A DNA stretch of 64,000 nt from the NCBI RefSeq assembly GCF_000003195.3, contig NC_012871.2, forward strand, positions 50,553,262 through 50,617,261, read 5' to 3'. Positions 45,511 to 56,737 of this stretch are shown here, in pieces. This DNA comes from Sorghum bicolor (taxonomy: Eukaryota; Streptophyta; Magnoliopsida; Poales; Poaceae). The position numbers and the translations under genes were made by a program. The notes under the pieces were generated by a model. The model saw only the letters and a list, made by a program, of their open reading frames with translations. It was not told the origin of the DNA and did no database searches. The first letter of the stretch is position 1. Each line of letters begins with the position of its first letter.

Positions 45511-46787
45511 TGTTCACGGTCCTTAATGCTCACATTTAACCATCAACTAATCATGGAAAAGGATCCAAATGCAACCAACACCCAGACTTAGGGTTTTATC
45601 TGACAGAATTCCACGAGTTTTGGTGTTTGTCTATTTCTGCAGGGGGTTATCAGGAAATATGAAAGAAAGGCCCACACATCGGGTTTACATAGAGATATTA
45701 ACGTGCCGCGCAATTTTCTACCATCTAGAAGACTCTAGAAGCCACGGGACCGAACGGGAAGGAAATCGGGCTCGGAGGCAGGGTGCCCGCCCAACTCAGC
45801 TGGGCGCCCGCCCAGCTACAGTGCCCAATCAGGACACGTTTCGCGGATCATGCTCCACCGACCTAATACTTCAAGGAAAACCACACGATCAATGTCGGTT
45901 TGATCCGACGGCCCAGATTCACTTGAAGGGACTATAAAACATGACCCCCCTGGCCCCTGGAGATCATACCTCTTCTACAGAATCAAAGTTAGTGTTTCAA
46001 TTCTTCATCCAAGTAGAGAGGATCCCTCTAGTTCTAGTTCTACCTCTAGTTCATCTAGTTCTAGTTCTAGTTCATCTAGTTCTAGTTCTAGTTCCTCTAG
46101 TTCTAGTTCTAGTTAGTTCTAGTTGTAATCTAGAAAATAGGGAGAGAGAAGAGGAGAGCGGAGGAGGAGCCGGGTCTGTCGGATCTTCCTCAACATTATA
46201 CTTTTGCAGCATCTGGTTCGTTCTTCATCGTTCTCCAGGTTCTTCAATTCATAATTCCTGAGTTCTTTAATTACTTTTATTTACATTCAAGTTATTTATT
46301 GGATTCCCGCTTGCATCAAGTGCTCTAGTCTTTATAATGCTAGAGTAGTAATTAATAGATTAGACGTGGTGTTTAGTCTTGCGATTACCTGGAATTGCAC
46401 CCAATCCTGCGGATTGTTGTGGTAGCCTTAGGGTAGTGACAGCCCTAACGGTCGACGTATTCCACCACGTTCGGATCGGTGTTTGTAGGACCGTAGTCAG
46501 ACCTTCCTAGCCCCATTCTCATCTCTTTCTGTGGTTAGTGCTCTGATGTCCCGATATAGATAATCTTGAAGTAATTATTGATTCTTAGATCAACTAGAGA
46601 ACTCTCAGGAAACTTCCTCTCTTCCCACCAAAAATATTCATATAGTTATCCTTGGGCAATCTTGAATCTTAATTAGTACACTCACGTTCCCTGTGGAAAA
46701 TCGATACTCTGGAATACTCCCGGGTGAAAGCTTCATCGGTATCCGTGCGCTTGCGGATTTTTCTGTTTGCGTTTAAAATACCCAACA
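45511..46787 (+). repeat. 5' LTR of the gypsy-like element
   Basis: Starts TGTTCACGGTCC (the other copy has TGTTGACGGTCC) and ends AAAATACCCAACA. It is nearly identical to 51432-52711, with scattered substitutions. It contains a CTAGTT-rich hexamer minisatellite (46027-46120). Confidence 0.93.
46027..46120. repeat. CTAGTT-type hexamer minisatellite in the LTR
   Basis: Runs of TCTAGTTCTAGTT broken by TCATC and CCTCT. The same tract occurs at 51945-52043 and, inverted, at about 40690-40790, with different unit numbers. Confidence 0.9.
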
Positions 46788-46794
46788 AGCTTTC

Positions 46795-46812
46795 TGGCGC
46801 CGTTGTCGGGGA
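46795..46812 (+). other. Primer binding site, Asp tRNA type
   Basis: TGGCGCCGTTGTCGGGGA, eight bases after the LTR end. It is complementary to the 3' end of plant Asp tRNA with one mismatch. Confidence 0.8.
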
Positions 46813-47472
46813 ACGGTAGCTGTGCTAGTTTCGAACCAAGTCGTCCGTGTATCCTTTTTCTTTTCCTTTTATACCACACTCACCTTACCATTTTCACCAC
46901 ACCACATGGATTTCACTCTAAGCATTAATGAGCATGGAATTTATTTCATAACCACTTCATTTACTCCATGCTCATATGCAACATCTTCCCAATCCATTGG
47001 TTTTTCCAACATCACCACATTCGAGATCTCCAACCCCCTCATCCTTTCTATTTATAAAAACTTTAAAAGGGCGGTTGTCGATGCATATGTCTATAATAAA
47101 TTTTGCAGATCTCGTTGAATTGATCTTAATTTAGGTCAGCGTTGGAGGGGAAACCACTTCGCCGACATAAATTGATGGTTTCCCAAGGACAAGCTTAGTG
47201 TCCTAAAATAAGCACTGATCAGATCATAACATGAGCTGTTAATTATTTGCAACATTACTTTGTGTATTGAGCATATAAGGATAATTGTAAAAATATTCCT
47301 TTGGGTATTCTTGTCGCTAACCTTTCCAGGATTGGAGCAAGAAGATCGAATGAATGACAAGCACAAGGTATGTCCAACCAATCATCATACAACATAGAAT
47401 TAAACTCATCCAAACTTGAATTTTGCAAAATTCAAGCTTGGGTGAGTACTTTACATAAAAACATCCTTTTAG
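46813..47472 (+). other. Untranslated leader of the gypsy-like element
   Basis: No recognised gag. The open frame at 46822-47118 has no known domain. Confidence 0.55.
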
Positions 47473-48137
47473 TTAGAAAGCAATTAGAAAGCAATTAGAA
47501 GCACAATTAGAGAATTACCAAGAATCCTCTTGACAGATCCGGAAACCAATCAAAGATTGACTCCTTCTAGTTCTAATTCTATGTAGCTATGCTAATCTAG
47601 ATATCTAATTGATGTGGTGGCTCTAATCTTGATCAGAGGCTTCTTCTCCCTTGAAGAACAATGAATTAGGGTTGAGAGGCTCTCTCCTCCAGGGGCCAGG
47701 GGGTCTGGTTTTATAGTCCCTTCAAGTGAATATGGGCCGTTGGATCAAACCGACATAGATTGTATGGTTTAGATTCATCCTTTAGGTCGGTGGAAATCTC
47801 CCGCAAAGCAGAGTCCTGATTGGACTCAGAGGCAGGGCGGGCGCCCTGATCACCTGGGCGAGCGCCCAGGGTCAGGCCCCGTTTCGCCTCCGCTTCGGTC
47901 TCGTGGCTTCTGGAGTCTTCTAGATGTAAGATAATTGCGCGGCACGTTAATATCTTTACGTAATCCCGACATGTGGGCCTTTCTTCCGTATTTCCTCATA
48001 ACTCCCTGCAGAAATAGACAAACACCAAAACTCGTGGAATTCTGTCAGATAAAACCCTAAGTCTAGATGTTGATTTCATTTGGATCCTTTTCTTTATTTA
48101 TTTGATAATTAAATTTGATACTTAAGGACCGTCAACA
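47473..48137 (-). mobile_element. Truncated LTR of the sister subfamily
   Basis: Matches 61265-61921 in the same orientation and ends exactly at the LTR terminus GACCGTCAACA. The left side is cut inside the LTR, near AATTAGAAAGCAATTAG. No internal sequence follows. Confidence 0.85.
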
Positions 48138-48180
48138 CTGGACACTCAGGCAATCACTACCCTGAGATGCTTGAGGACGT

Positions 48181-49105
48181 AACTACTAGAGTAACCCTGT
48201 TGTGGAAGTAATTACTGACCTTCTGCCGGTCAAGAGAGACAACCCAGGACGCCCCGTCATCCCGATCTCCATCGGCATGGTGGACTTCCTAGAAGCACTC
48301 TGCGACTTTGGCTCCAGCATCAACATTATGCCCAAGGTACTCTATGAAAAAATTCTTTACACATACTTTACTAGAAACAACCGTGTGCTTGCAGCCTGCA
48401 GATCAGACACTAAGTTTCCCAAAGGGAATATTGAAGAACCTCTGCGTCCGAGTTGGTACCTTGTACGCCCCAGCAGACTTCGTGGTGATAGAGACTGGTA
48501 CTGATGAGAGGGCACCCATCATTCTAGGGAGGCCATTCCTGAACACCTCGGGAGCAGTCATCCACGCTAGTGCTGCCAAGATCAGTTTCTACATCAAGGG
48601 GACGAAGGAGACGTTTTCCTTCAAGAACAAAACTACACAAATCTCAGAGCAATCCCGACATGAACCAAGGAAGAGGACCAACAGGAGGGACAGGAACAAG
48701 CAAATGTGGACCAAGTCAGCTAAGATGGTCACTGCAGTTCAAGGAGGTCAAGATCGTCGACTTAAATCACCGTTCCTGACCAAAAAGGATGACTCTGGTA
48801 TCCCAAGCATCCAGTGCTCCATTAATAGATACAACTTCCAGAAGACGCTTTGCGACACCAGGTCAAGCGTCAACATAATGGCCGCAGTCACCTATCAGCA
48901 CCTATTTGGAACCATGCCTCTAAAACCGACATACATTCAGCTCCAGATGGCAGATCAGACATTCCGAAAGGTTGAAGACGAATATGATCCACCCATCATC
49001 CTTAAGAGACCGTTCCTCAGCACCGTTAAAGCAATCATCTACATTGGAACCAGAGAAGGCAAATCATCAAGGACGGATGGGTGGACTATGAAGGAGAAGT
49101 GGTAA
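48181..49105 (+). pseudogene. Two successive retropepsin-like domains, frameshifted
   Basis: The first domain (48202 to about 48650) has ALCDFGSSINIMPKVLYEK, then, after a frameshift near 48350, TDERAPIILGRPFLNTSGAVI. The second (about 48765-49060) has TLCDTRSSVNIM and PPIILKRPFLSTVKAIIYI. Each shows the order of a retroviral-type aspartic protease: catalytic Asp followed by Ser-Ser-x-Asn-x-Met, then IILGRPFL. The second reads D-T-R-S where D-T/S-G is usual, and lacks its middle. No RT or integrase follows. Confidence 0.7.
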
Positions 49106-49249
49106 TGTCTGAAGACATACAGCTTGAACAGAACAGTCCTGAGGAGACCGTAGCACCGAGTCAGGTGTCGAGAGATAAGATAGTTATACACGAAGAGGAG
49201 GCACCGCCGGAACCACCGACTACGCCATCCAGCGAATCCCAGGACGATT

Positions 49250-51417
49250 GAGAAAACGGAGAGTCCTGTTCGGAGGACTTAAAAACACCGAACGCCTTGC
49301 CAAGAGGTAAACATGGTAGTTATCCTTTTCCTTTCAATTATTTAAAATAGTTTGCTTAGTTAATCAGGTTCATGCTATCTTGAAAAGAAAATAAAAATGT
49401 TAAAAATAGTAAGCCCCATGTGAGTATGCTCATGGCATAAAACCCATAAGTATATTCACTGTGGTGGCATAAAAAAATGAATGAAATAAATATATTCCTA
49501 TCCTACAAAAATAAAATTATAAAAATAAATTTTGATCCTACTAAAGAGAGTAACATTTATTGAGGAGGCTCAACATGATAAAGGCTAGATATTTATGCTA
49601 ACACTTAACTAGTTCCACAAAGCTTTGTTGTCTATTTGAGCTCCATAGAATTCAAGGATCAAAGAAGACTAGCAGACGGAGGACATCCTAACCGCTGTCA
49701 GGATGCTGCCGACATTCAAATACACCTCCATCACCTGCTAGCTACATCAGAAGAAATTACGTCAAAATCCAGCTTGGGGGAGAGCACCCCCATTTATCCA
49801 GCTAAGTGTTCTACTCACGTTTATACCTTACTCTAATAATAAAAAGATGCATAATCATAAAAACCCAAATAAAGATTTTGTGATTATATCTTTGCTTAGT
49901 TTGCTAAATAAATAAATAAAGTTTGCTATGAACCCTCATGATAAGCTCTCACATGGAAATGAAGAATAGTTGCTCTGCCATGACTAATTCTCAAAATTGA
50001 AATCTCTCTCAAGTTTAGGCATGACTGTTATTAATTAAGATTTGCTCTAAACCTGAACTTGTGGGAAGAGTACTTGATCTGAAGTCTAAGTCGTTAACGG
50101 ATATGATATGGGAAGGTTGAGCTGCTGTTTATCTATTCCTAGAGATGCTAGAATTCTGGAGAATTTTATCTTTGAAAATCTTTAAAATCTTGCATGATGA
50201 GTTCCTGTATGATGAGAGTTTAAATTCCTACCACAGCGATATATACATGCTTGTTAGACTATGAACCACACATTTACTTTTTACTGCTTATGAGCATTGA
50301 GTGTGGTCAAGCTGTGTAGACCCTTAGGAGCTTGTCATGTGGTTAAATTAAGATTCACTTGCACGTTCACTCACACATGCTACTTCTACTCCAGAAGTAC
50401 CATCCACATATATCCATCCATTTCCATCTCCAGAACCACCCAAAAATATTCTACTCCTAATCTGGGAGAGAATAGCCAAAAACATTCTCCTATTTCTGTT
50501 TTCCCCTGTGAAAAAAATGCTCAAGTTATCTTGGTTACTACCACTTGCTATATTATTTTAGGAGATGAGTGCTCTAAAAAAAGAGAAAGAAAAAAAAGAA
50601 AGAATGCGAGGAAATAAAAAGAGGCAAGTGCCCGGAACCTCGAAAGAAAGAAAAAGTGAGACGAGAGGTAAAAATGGACAAGTGTCCGACAGTAGAATTA
50701 GGGGTACAAGATACCCACGTGAGAAAAAAAAATATATAGAGCATCTCATTCTCCTCAAAAAATTTCAAAGTGCAAGAAAGGTATGTATCCCCTCAAAAGA
50801 GCAAAAGTTGAATTAGACTTTCACCATTGTTTTCACCATCATCACCATACACCATTCATTTGCCACACATGCACATCTTGATTTGACTTATTGACTTGTT
50901 CTTCTGGATCCATGGTTTGACTATGCAATAAATGTCTTGTAAGTATGTATTAGCTGTCTCCCACCTATGAGCTCCAGATATCAAAACCTTATTAGAGTAG
51001 GGTGAGAGAGAAGGCAATGTCACTATGCCTCATACCAAAAATACCACATACTTTGAGAGAAGGCATACACCTTTACTGCCTTGGTAAGGATCCAGAAATA
51101 CCACAAAAGAGAGACTAGAGAGAGTCATACAAGGAATCTCTGAGTTTTATTTAAAAATCTGCAAAAAACTCCAGAGCTATAGTTGATCAAGAACATGAGA
51201 CATGGCGCTTGATTAGACCGTTCTATCTTTTAACTGCTCAAGACACAAGTGACGGTTGCAAGCCCCATGGTGGAAGGTAAAATGAGTAAGTTTTAAATCT
51301 TAACAGTTTACCCTAACCTAGAGATGAGATCTTGTTTGAACGCATGTGTATCTTTAAGGTATGAAACCACTGCAGAAACTCTTGAGTTCATCTTTGCTCA
51401 GGGACGAGCAAAGGTTA
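49250..51417 (+). other. Long non-coding 3' part of the gypsy-like element
   Basis: No protein domain recognised. It matches 61938-64000 in inverse orientation (for example CACCATCATCACCATACACC at about 50836 and its complement near 62490), so it is a conserved part of the family rather than chance filler. It includes a purine-rich stretch (50570-50740). Confidence 0.7.
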
Positions 51418-51431
51418 AGCTTGGGGGAGCT
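51418..51431 (+). other. Polypurine tract of the gypsy-like element
   Basis: AGCTTGGGGGAGC directly before the 3' LTR, which starts TGTTGACGG at 51432. Confidence 0.8.
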
Positions 51432-52711
51432 TGTTGACGGTCCTTAATGCTCACATTTAACCATCAACTAATCATGGAAAAGGATCCAAATGCAACCAAC
51501 ACCCAGACTTAGGGTTTTATCTGATAGAATTCTACGAGTTTTGGTGTTTGTCTATTTCTGCAGGGGGTTATCAGGAAATATGAAAGAAAGGCCCACACGT
51601 CGGGTTTACATAGAGATATTAACGTGCCGCACAATTTTCTACCATCTAGAAGACTCCAGAAGCCACGGGACCGAACGGGAAGGAAATCGGGCTTGGAGGC
51701 AGGGCGCCCGCCCAACTCTCCTGGGCGCCCGCCCAGCTACAGTGCCCAATCAGGACACGTTTCGCGGATCATGCTCCACCGACCTAATACTTCAAGGAAA
51801 ACCACACGATCAATGTCGGTTTGATCCGACGGCCCAGATTCACTTGAAGGGACTCTAAAACCAGACCCCCCTGGCCCCTGGAGATCATACCTCTTCTACA
51901 GAATCAAAGTTAGGGTTTCAATTCTTCATCCAAGTAGAGAGGATCCCTCTAGTTCTTCTAGTTCTACCTCTAGTTCATCTAGTTCTAGTTCTAGTTCATC
52001 TAGTTCTAGTTCTAGTTCCTCTAGTTCTAGTTCTAGTTAGTTCTAGTTGTAATCTAGAAAATAGGGAGAGAGAAGAGGAGAGCAGAGGAGGAGCCGGGTC
52101 TGTCGGATCTTCCTCAACATTATACTTTTGCAGCATCTGGTTCGTTCTTCATCATTCTCCAGGTTCTTCAATTCATAATTCCTGAGTTCTTTAATTACTT
52201 TTATTTACATTCAAGTTATTTATTAGATTCCCGCTTGCATCAAGTGCTCTAGTCTTTATAACGCTAGAGTAGTAATTAATAGATTAGACGTGGTGTTTAG
52301 TCTTGCGATTACCTGGAATTGCACCCAATCCTGCGGATTGTTGTGGTAGCCTTAGGGTAGTGACAGCCCTAACGGTTGACGTATTCCACCACGTTCGGAT
52401 CGATGTTTGTAGGACCGTAGTCAGACCTTCCTAGCCCCCTTCTCATCTCTTTCTGTGGTTAGTGCTTTGATGTCCCGATATAGATAATCTTGAAGTAATT
52501 CTTGATTCTTTGATCAACTAGAGAACTCTCAGGCAACTTTCTCTCTTCCCACCAAAAATATTCATATAGTTATCCTTGGGCGATCTTGAATCTTAATTAG
52601 TACACTCACGTTCGCTGTGGAAAATCGATACTCTGGAATACTCCCGGGTGAAAGCTACATCGGTATCCGTGCGCTTGCGGATTTTTCTGTTTGCGTTTAA
52701 AATACCCAACA
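51432..52711 (+). repeat. 3' LTR of the gypsy-like element
   Basis: TGTTGACGGTCC to AAAATACCCAACA, 1280 bp, nearly identical to 45511-46787. It includes the hexamer tract at 51945-52043. Confidence 0.93.
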
Positions 52712-52716
52712 TGTGC

Positions 52717-53503
52717 CCGCCGTGGGGTCACTGGACGCTCTTAATGTGGCACCGGACGCGTCCGGTGACCACCGGACTCATGCGCAGAGAGGTATGCAAA
52801 ACTGCATCACACCGGACGATGGCCACCGGACGCTGGCTTCAGCGTCCGGTGCCCTAGGGCATGCCAGGTGAGCACCGGACGCACCTCACCGGACGCTGCA
52901 GGGACACTGTCCCTGCGTCCGGTGAGTGCAGTCTGGCACTCACAACGCACCGGACGCACCGAGACAGCGTCTGGTGCAGCGTTCGGTGCTCCTCTGAGCA
53001 CTTTTTCAACTTAGCACTACGTCCGACTTTGACCCAACCAAGTTCCATCTTCAAAGACACACAAATAAACACCAAATGGAACTAGTATGAGTGACTTCTA
53101 TCAAACCCTCAAATTTTCACAAAAATTTAGCCATAGGCTTAGTAGATTTTTATGAAAATAATTCGAGAAATCGCCAAGGAGCATCATATGGCCATAAAGT
53201 TAGGGGTTTTAATCATAATGAGCTTTGAATGCTCTCCCTATCTATGGACGAACACAGCGGATGCTCAAAGAATAACCGAAAAGAAACGGTCAACTAACAA
53301 GCATGCATATGATATGAGTTGTAATGCAATACTTGAAAGTAAACTAATGCTTGTCAAGTTTGAGCCAAGGTTAAGCTTTTTCACACACACAAGGGGTTAT
53401 CTTAACCATGTTAGACAAGCCCTACATGCAAGTTTTGTATTTTACTTCTTAGTATGCATGATATGCAAAGCAAAAGCTATTTACAAGTTTCAACACACAA
53501 CTT
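52717..53503 (-). other. SIRE spacer between env-like frame and pol, left part, with CCGGACGC motif cluster
   Basis: 52735-52995 holds about ten copies of CACCGGACGC or GCGTCCGGTG and close variants, often as inverted pairs. This is the same motif as in the LTRs. 53000-53503 has no gene or repeat that I recognise. Confidence 0.75.
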
Positions 53504-56500
53504 TTATCTTTTAGTGAAGTTAGAGAGGTCAAGCACATTAAGTTCATTTCTCAACATACAAAACCTAGCTTCATCTAGGGGTTTTGTGAAGATATCCGCC
53601 AATTGATTTTCCGTTCCCACATTCTCTAGAGATATGTCACCTTTAGCAACATGATCCCTAAGGAAGTGGTGGCGGATGTCAATATGTTTTGTGCGGGTGT
53701 GTTGAACCGGGTTGTTTGCAAGTTTTATGGCACTTTCGTTGTCACACAACAAAGGTACTTTGTCTAGTACTACTTCATAGTCTAGCAAAGTTTGTTTCAT
53801 ATAGAGTATTTGTGCACAACAAGCACCGGCGGCAATGTATTCCGCCTCGGCCGCTGACAAGGCAACACTATTTTGTTTCTTTGACATCCAAGAGACAAGT
53901 GATCTACCTAGGAAGTGGCACCCTCCGGATGTGCTTTTTCTATCAATCCGGCACCCGGCATAATCCGAATCAGAATAGCCTACAAGTCGGAATCTTGCAC
54001 CTTTGGGATACCACAAACCTAGGCAAGGTGTGTATTTTAGATACCTAAGAATTCTCTTGACCGCAATCAAGTGAGATTCCATAGGCATTGCTTGATATCT
54101 TGCATACATACACACACTAAACATGATATCGGGCCTAGATGCGGTGAGATAGAGTAGACTTCCTATCATGGAGCGATAGAGAGTCTTGTCAATTGGGTTA
54201 CCTCCCTCATCCAAGTCGAGATGCCCATTTGATGCCATGGGGGTCTTTATTGGCTTGCAATCCATCATCTTGAACCTCTTGAGAAGATCTTGAGTGTACT
54301 TCTCTTGAGAGATGAAGACTCCTTCCTTCATTTGCTTGACTTGAAATCCTAGGAAGAAGGATAGCTCGCCAATCATGGACATCTCAAACTCCTTGGACAT
54401 CAAATCACCAAATTCCTTGCAAAAATCTTCATTAGTAGAGCCAAAGATAATATCATCAACATAAACTTGGCAAATAAAGATTTCCCCATTTAGTTTCTTG
54501 GTGAAGAGTGTTGTGTCAACTTTCCCAATCTTGAAGCCCTTCTCAATGAGGAAGTCCCTAAGCCTCTCATACCATGCTCTAGGAGCTTGCTTGAGACCAT
54601 AGAGAGCCTTGGACAACCGGTAGACATGCTTGGGGTACCTAGGGTCTTCAAAACCGGGGGGTTGCTCAACATAGACAAGCTCATTAATATATCCATTCAA
54701 GAAGGCACTTTTCACATCCATTTGAAATAACTTGATGTCATGACTAGATGCATATGCAAGTAGGATACGGATTGCTTCAAGTCTTGCCACCGGTGCAAAG
54801 GTTTCTAGGGTCTTCCACTTGTGAAAAGCCTTTTGCCATGAGCCTTGCCTTGTTGCGCACCACTTTGCCTTGATCATCCTTCTTGTTCCGGAAGACCCAC
54901 TTTGTTCCAATCACTCTTGCATCTTTGGGTCGCTCTTCAAGTGTCCATACTTGGTTGCGAGAGAAGTTGTTCAACTCCTCTTGCATGGCCATGATCCAAT
55001 CCGCATCACGAAGAGCTTTCTCTATGGTCTTTGGTTCATCTTCAAGAGACACAAAAGCGTGATGTTCAATAAATAAAGCATGTCTAGAACGAGTAGTTAC
55101 ACCACGTGATGGACTCCCGATGATGAGATCTTGAGAGTGATCTTGGAGGAGATGTGATGTTCTTCTTGGTGCCACTTGAGGGGTTGGATGGGGAGCATCA
55201 ATATCTTGTGCTTGTGCCACCGCTTGCTCATGAGTGACTTGAGTGTCTTCATGAGCATCTCTCACATCCTTGTCTTCATCTTGTGGTACATGTGAGGTGG
55301 ATGGTGGCTCTATGACTTGCACATCATCATCATCTTCTTTTGGCTTGATGTCTCCCACAGGCATGTTCTTCATGGCATCCCTCAATGGTTCACCACCTAC
55401 ATCATCAAGATTACCACTTGCTCCTTGGGAGCCATTAGTTTCATCAAATTCAACATCAAATGTTTCTTCAACCATGTTTGTGGCATAGTTAAAGACCCTA
55501 TATGCCTTGGATTTTGATGAATAACCAACCAAGTAGCCAATGTCACATCTTCTTTGGAACTTTCCCAAGTGTTGGCGCTTCTTGTAGATGTAGCATTTGC
55601 ACCCAAACACTCTAAAGAAAAAGACATCGGGCTTCTTCCCATTGAGCAACTCATATGGTGTCTTCTCTAGGAACTTATGAGGAAAGAGCCGGTTTGAAGC
55701 ATAGCATGCGGTGTTGATTGCCTCAGCCCACATCTTCTCCAAAGTGTTGTATTCATCTAACATTGTTCTTGCCAAGGTGATCAATGTCCGGTTCTTTCTT
55801 TCTACAACCCCATTTTGTTGTGGTGTGTACGTTGAGGAGAACTCATGCTTGATTCCCACTTCATCACAATACTCTTCAATGTTGGTGTTGTCAAACTCTT
55901 TTCCATTGTCACTTTTAATTTTCTTGATCTTGACATCAAATTGATTTTGGGCATTCTTTGCAAACTTCTTGAATATGGATGCAACTTCGGCCTTATCTTG
56001 CAAAAAGAATGTCCAAGTGTACCGGGAGAAATCATCAACTATGACCAAACAATATTTGTTGCCTCCAAGACTAGCATATGTGGTTGGTCCAAATAAATCC
56101 ATGTGAAGTAGCTCAAGCACTCTTGAAGTAGAGAGATAGGCCTTGGTTGGATGAGTGTTTGCAACTTGCTTGCCGGCTTGACATGCACTACAAAGCTTGT
56201 CCTTCTCAAATGTCACATCCTTCAAGCCTCTAATCAATTCTTTCTTCATCAACTTCTTGAGTGTGCCCATTCCAACATGTGCTAACCTTCTATGCCACAA
56301 CCACCCAAGTGAAGTCTTGGTGAATAAACAAGTCTTGACATCAACTTCATCGGATGAAAAATCAACTACATATAAGTTGTTGTGTCGGAAGCCTTTGAAT
56401 ATCACTTCATTGTCATCTTCCTTGGTTACAATCACTTCCTTCTTCTTGAATAGGCATTCAAATCCAAGATCACAAAGTTGTCCAACCGAGAGCAAGTTCA

Positions 56501-56723
56501 AACTCAATGATTGCACATAGAGCACATTGGTGATGGAGTTGTCATTTGATATAGCAACCTTTCCTAGTCCCTTGACCTTGCCTTTTGAATTGTCACCAAA
56601 TGTGATCTTCTCTTGGTTGTCAACATTTTCATCTAGAGAGGTGAACATCCGGGGATCTCCGGTCATATGTTGAGTGCAACCACTATCAATTACCCAATGT
56701 GATCCACCGCTCTTGTAGTTCAC
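53504..56723 (-). pseudogene. SIRE pol polyprotein, frameshifted
   Basis: Order on minus: aspartic protease (WVIDSGCTQHM, catalytic Asp at residue 13 of this frame), GAG-pre-integrase zinc finger (H144, H148, C178, C181), integrase core (D209 in LLHMDLFG, D272 in KSDNGKEF, E308 in GVVERKNRT). Then comes reverse transcriptase, entered at NNFSRNQVWTLEERP. About 8 nt are missing near 54820, after GFSQVE, which shifts the frame. The rest of RT (FQMDVKSAFLNGY; YVDD at residues 150-153 of the second frame) and RNase H (YSDSDYAGCRIDRKSTSG; SAAEAEYIAAG; HIDIRHHFLRD) continue in the other frame to TAG at 53504-53516. Apart from this break the domains look complete. Confidence 0.92.
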
Positions 56724-56737
56724 CTACACACAAGAGA

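Larger units (their letters stand above)
45511..52711 (+). mobile_element. Non-autonomous Ty3/gypsy-like retrotransposon, complete
   Basis: 5' LTR 45511-46787, PBS for Asp tRNA, internal region 46788-51431, polypurine tract, 3' LTR 51432-52711. Flanks TGCGC (45506-45510) and TGTGC (52712-52716) fit a 5-bp TSD with one change. The internal region has only protease-like remnants and no reverse transcriptase, RNase H or integrase. Movement would need enzymes from another element. The PBS and protease type suggest the Tat/Athila-like branch. Confidence 0.85.

Noticed and set aside
50558..50816. Lys/Glu-rich and Phe/Ser-rich overlapping frames
   Set aside because: Low-complexity purine tract in the non-coding 3' part of the gypsy-like element. 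The same tract appears in inverse orientation near 62590-62810.
53152..53514. 120-codon plus-strand frame next to the SIRE pol end
   Set aside because: No domain. It overlaps the end of the RNase H frame on the other strand and lies in the pol-env spacer.
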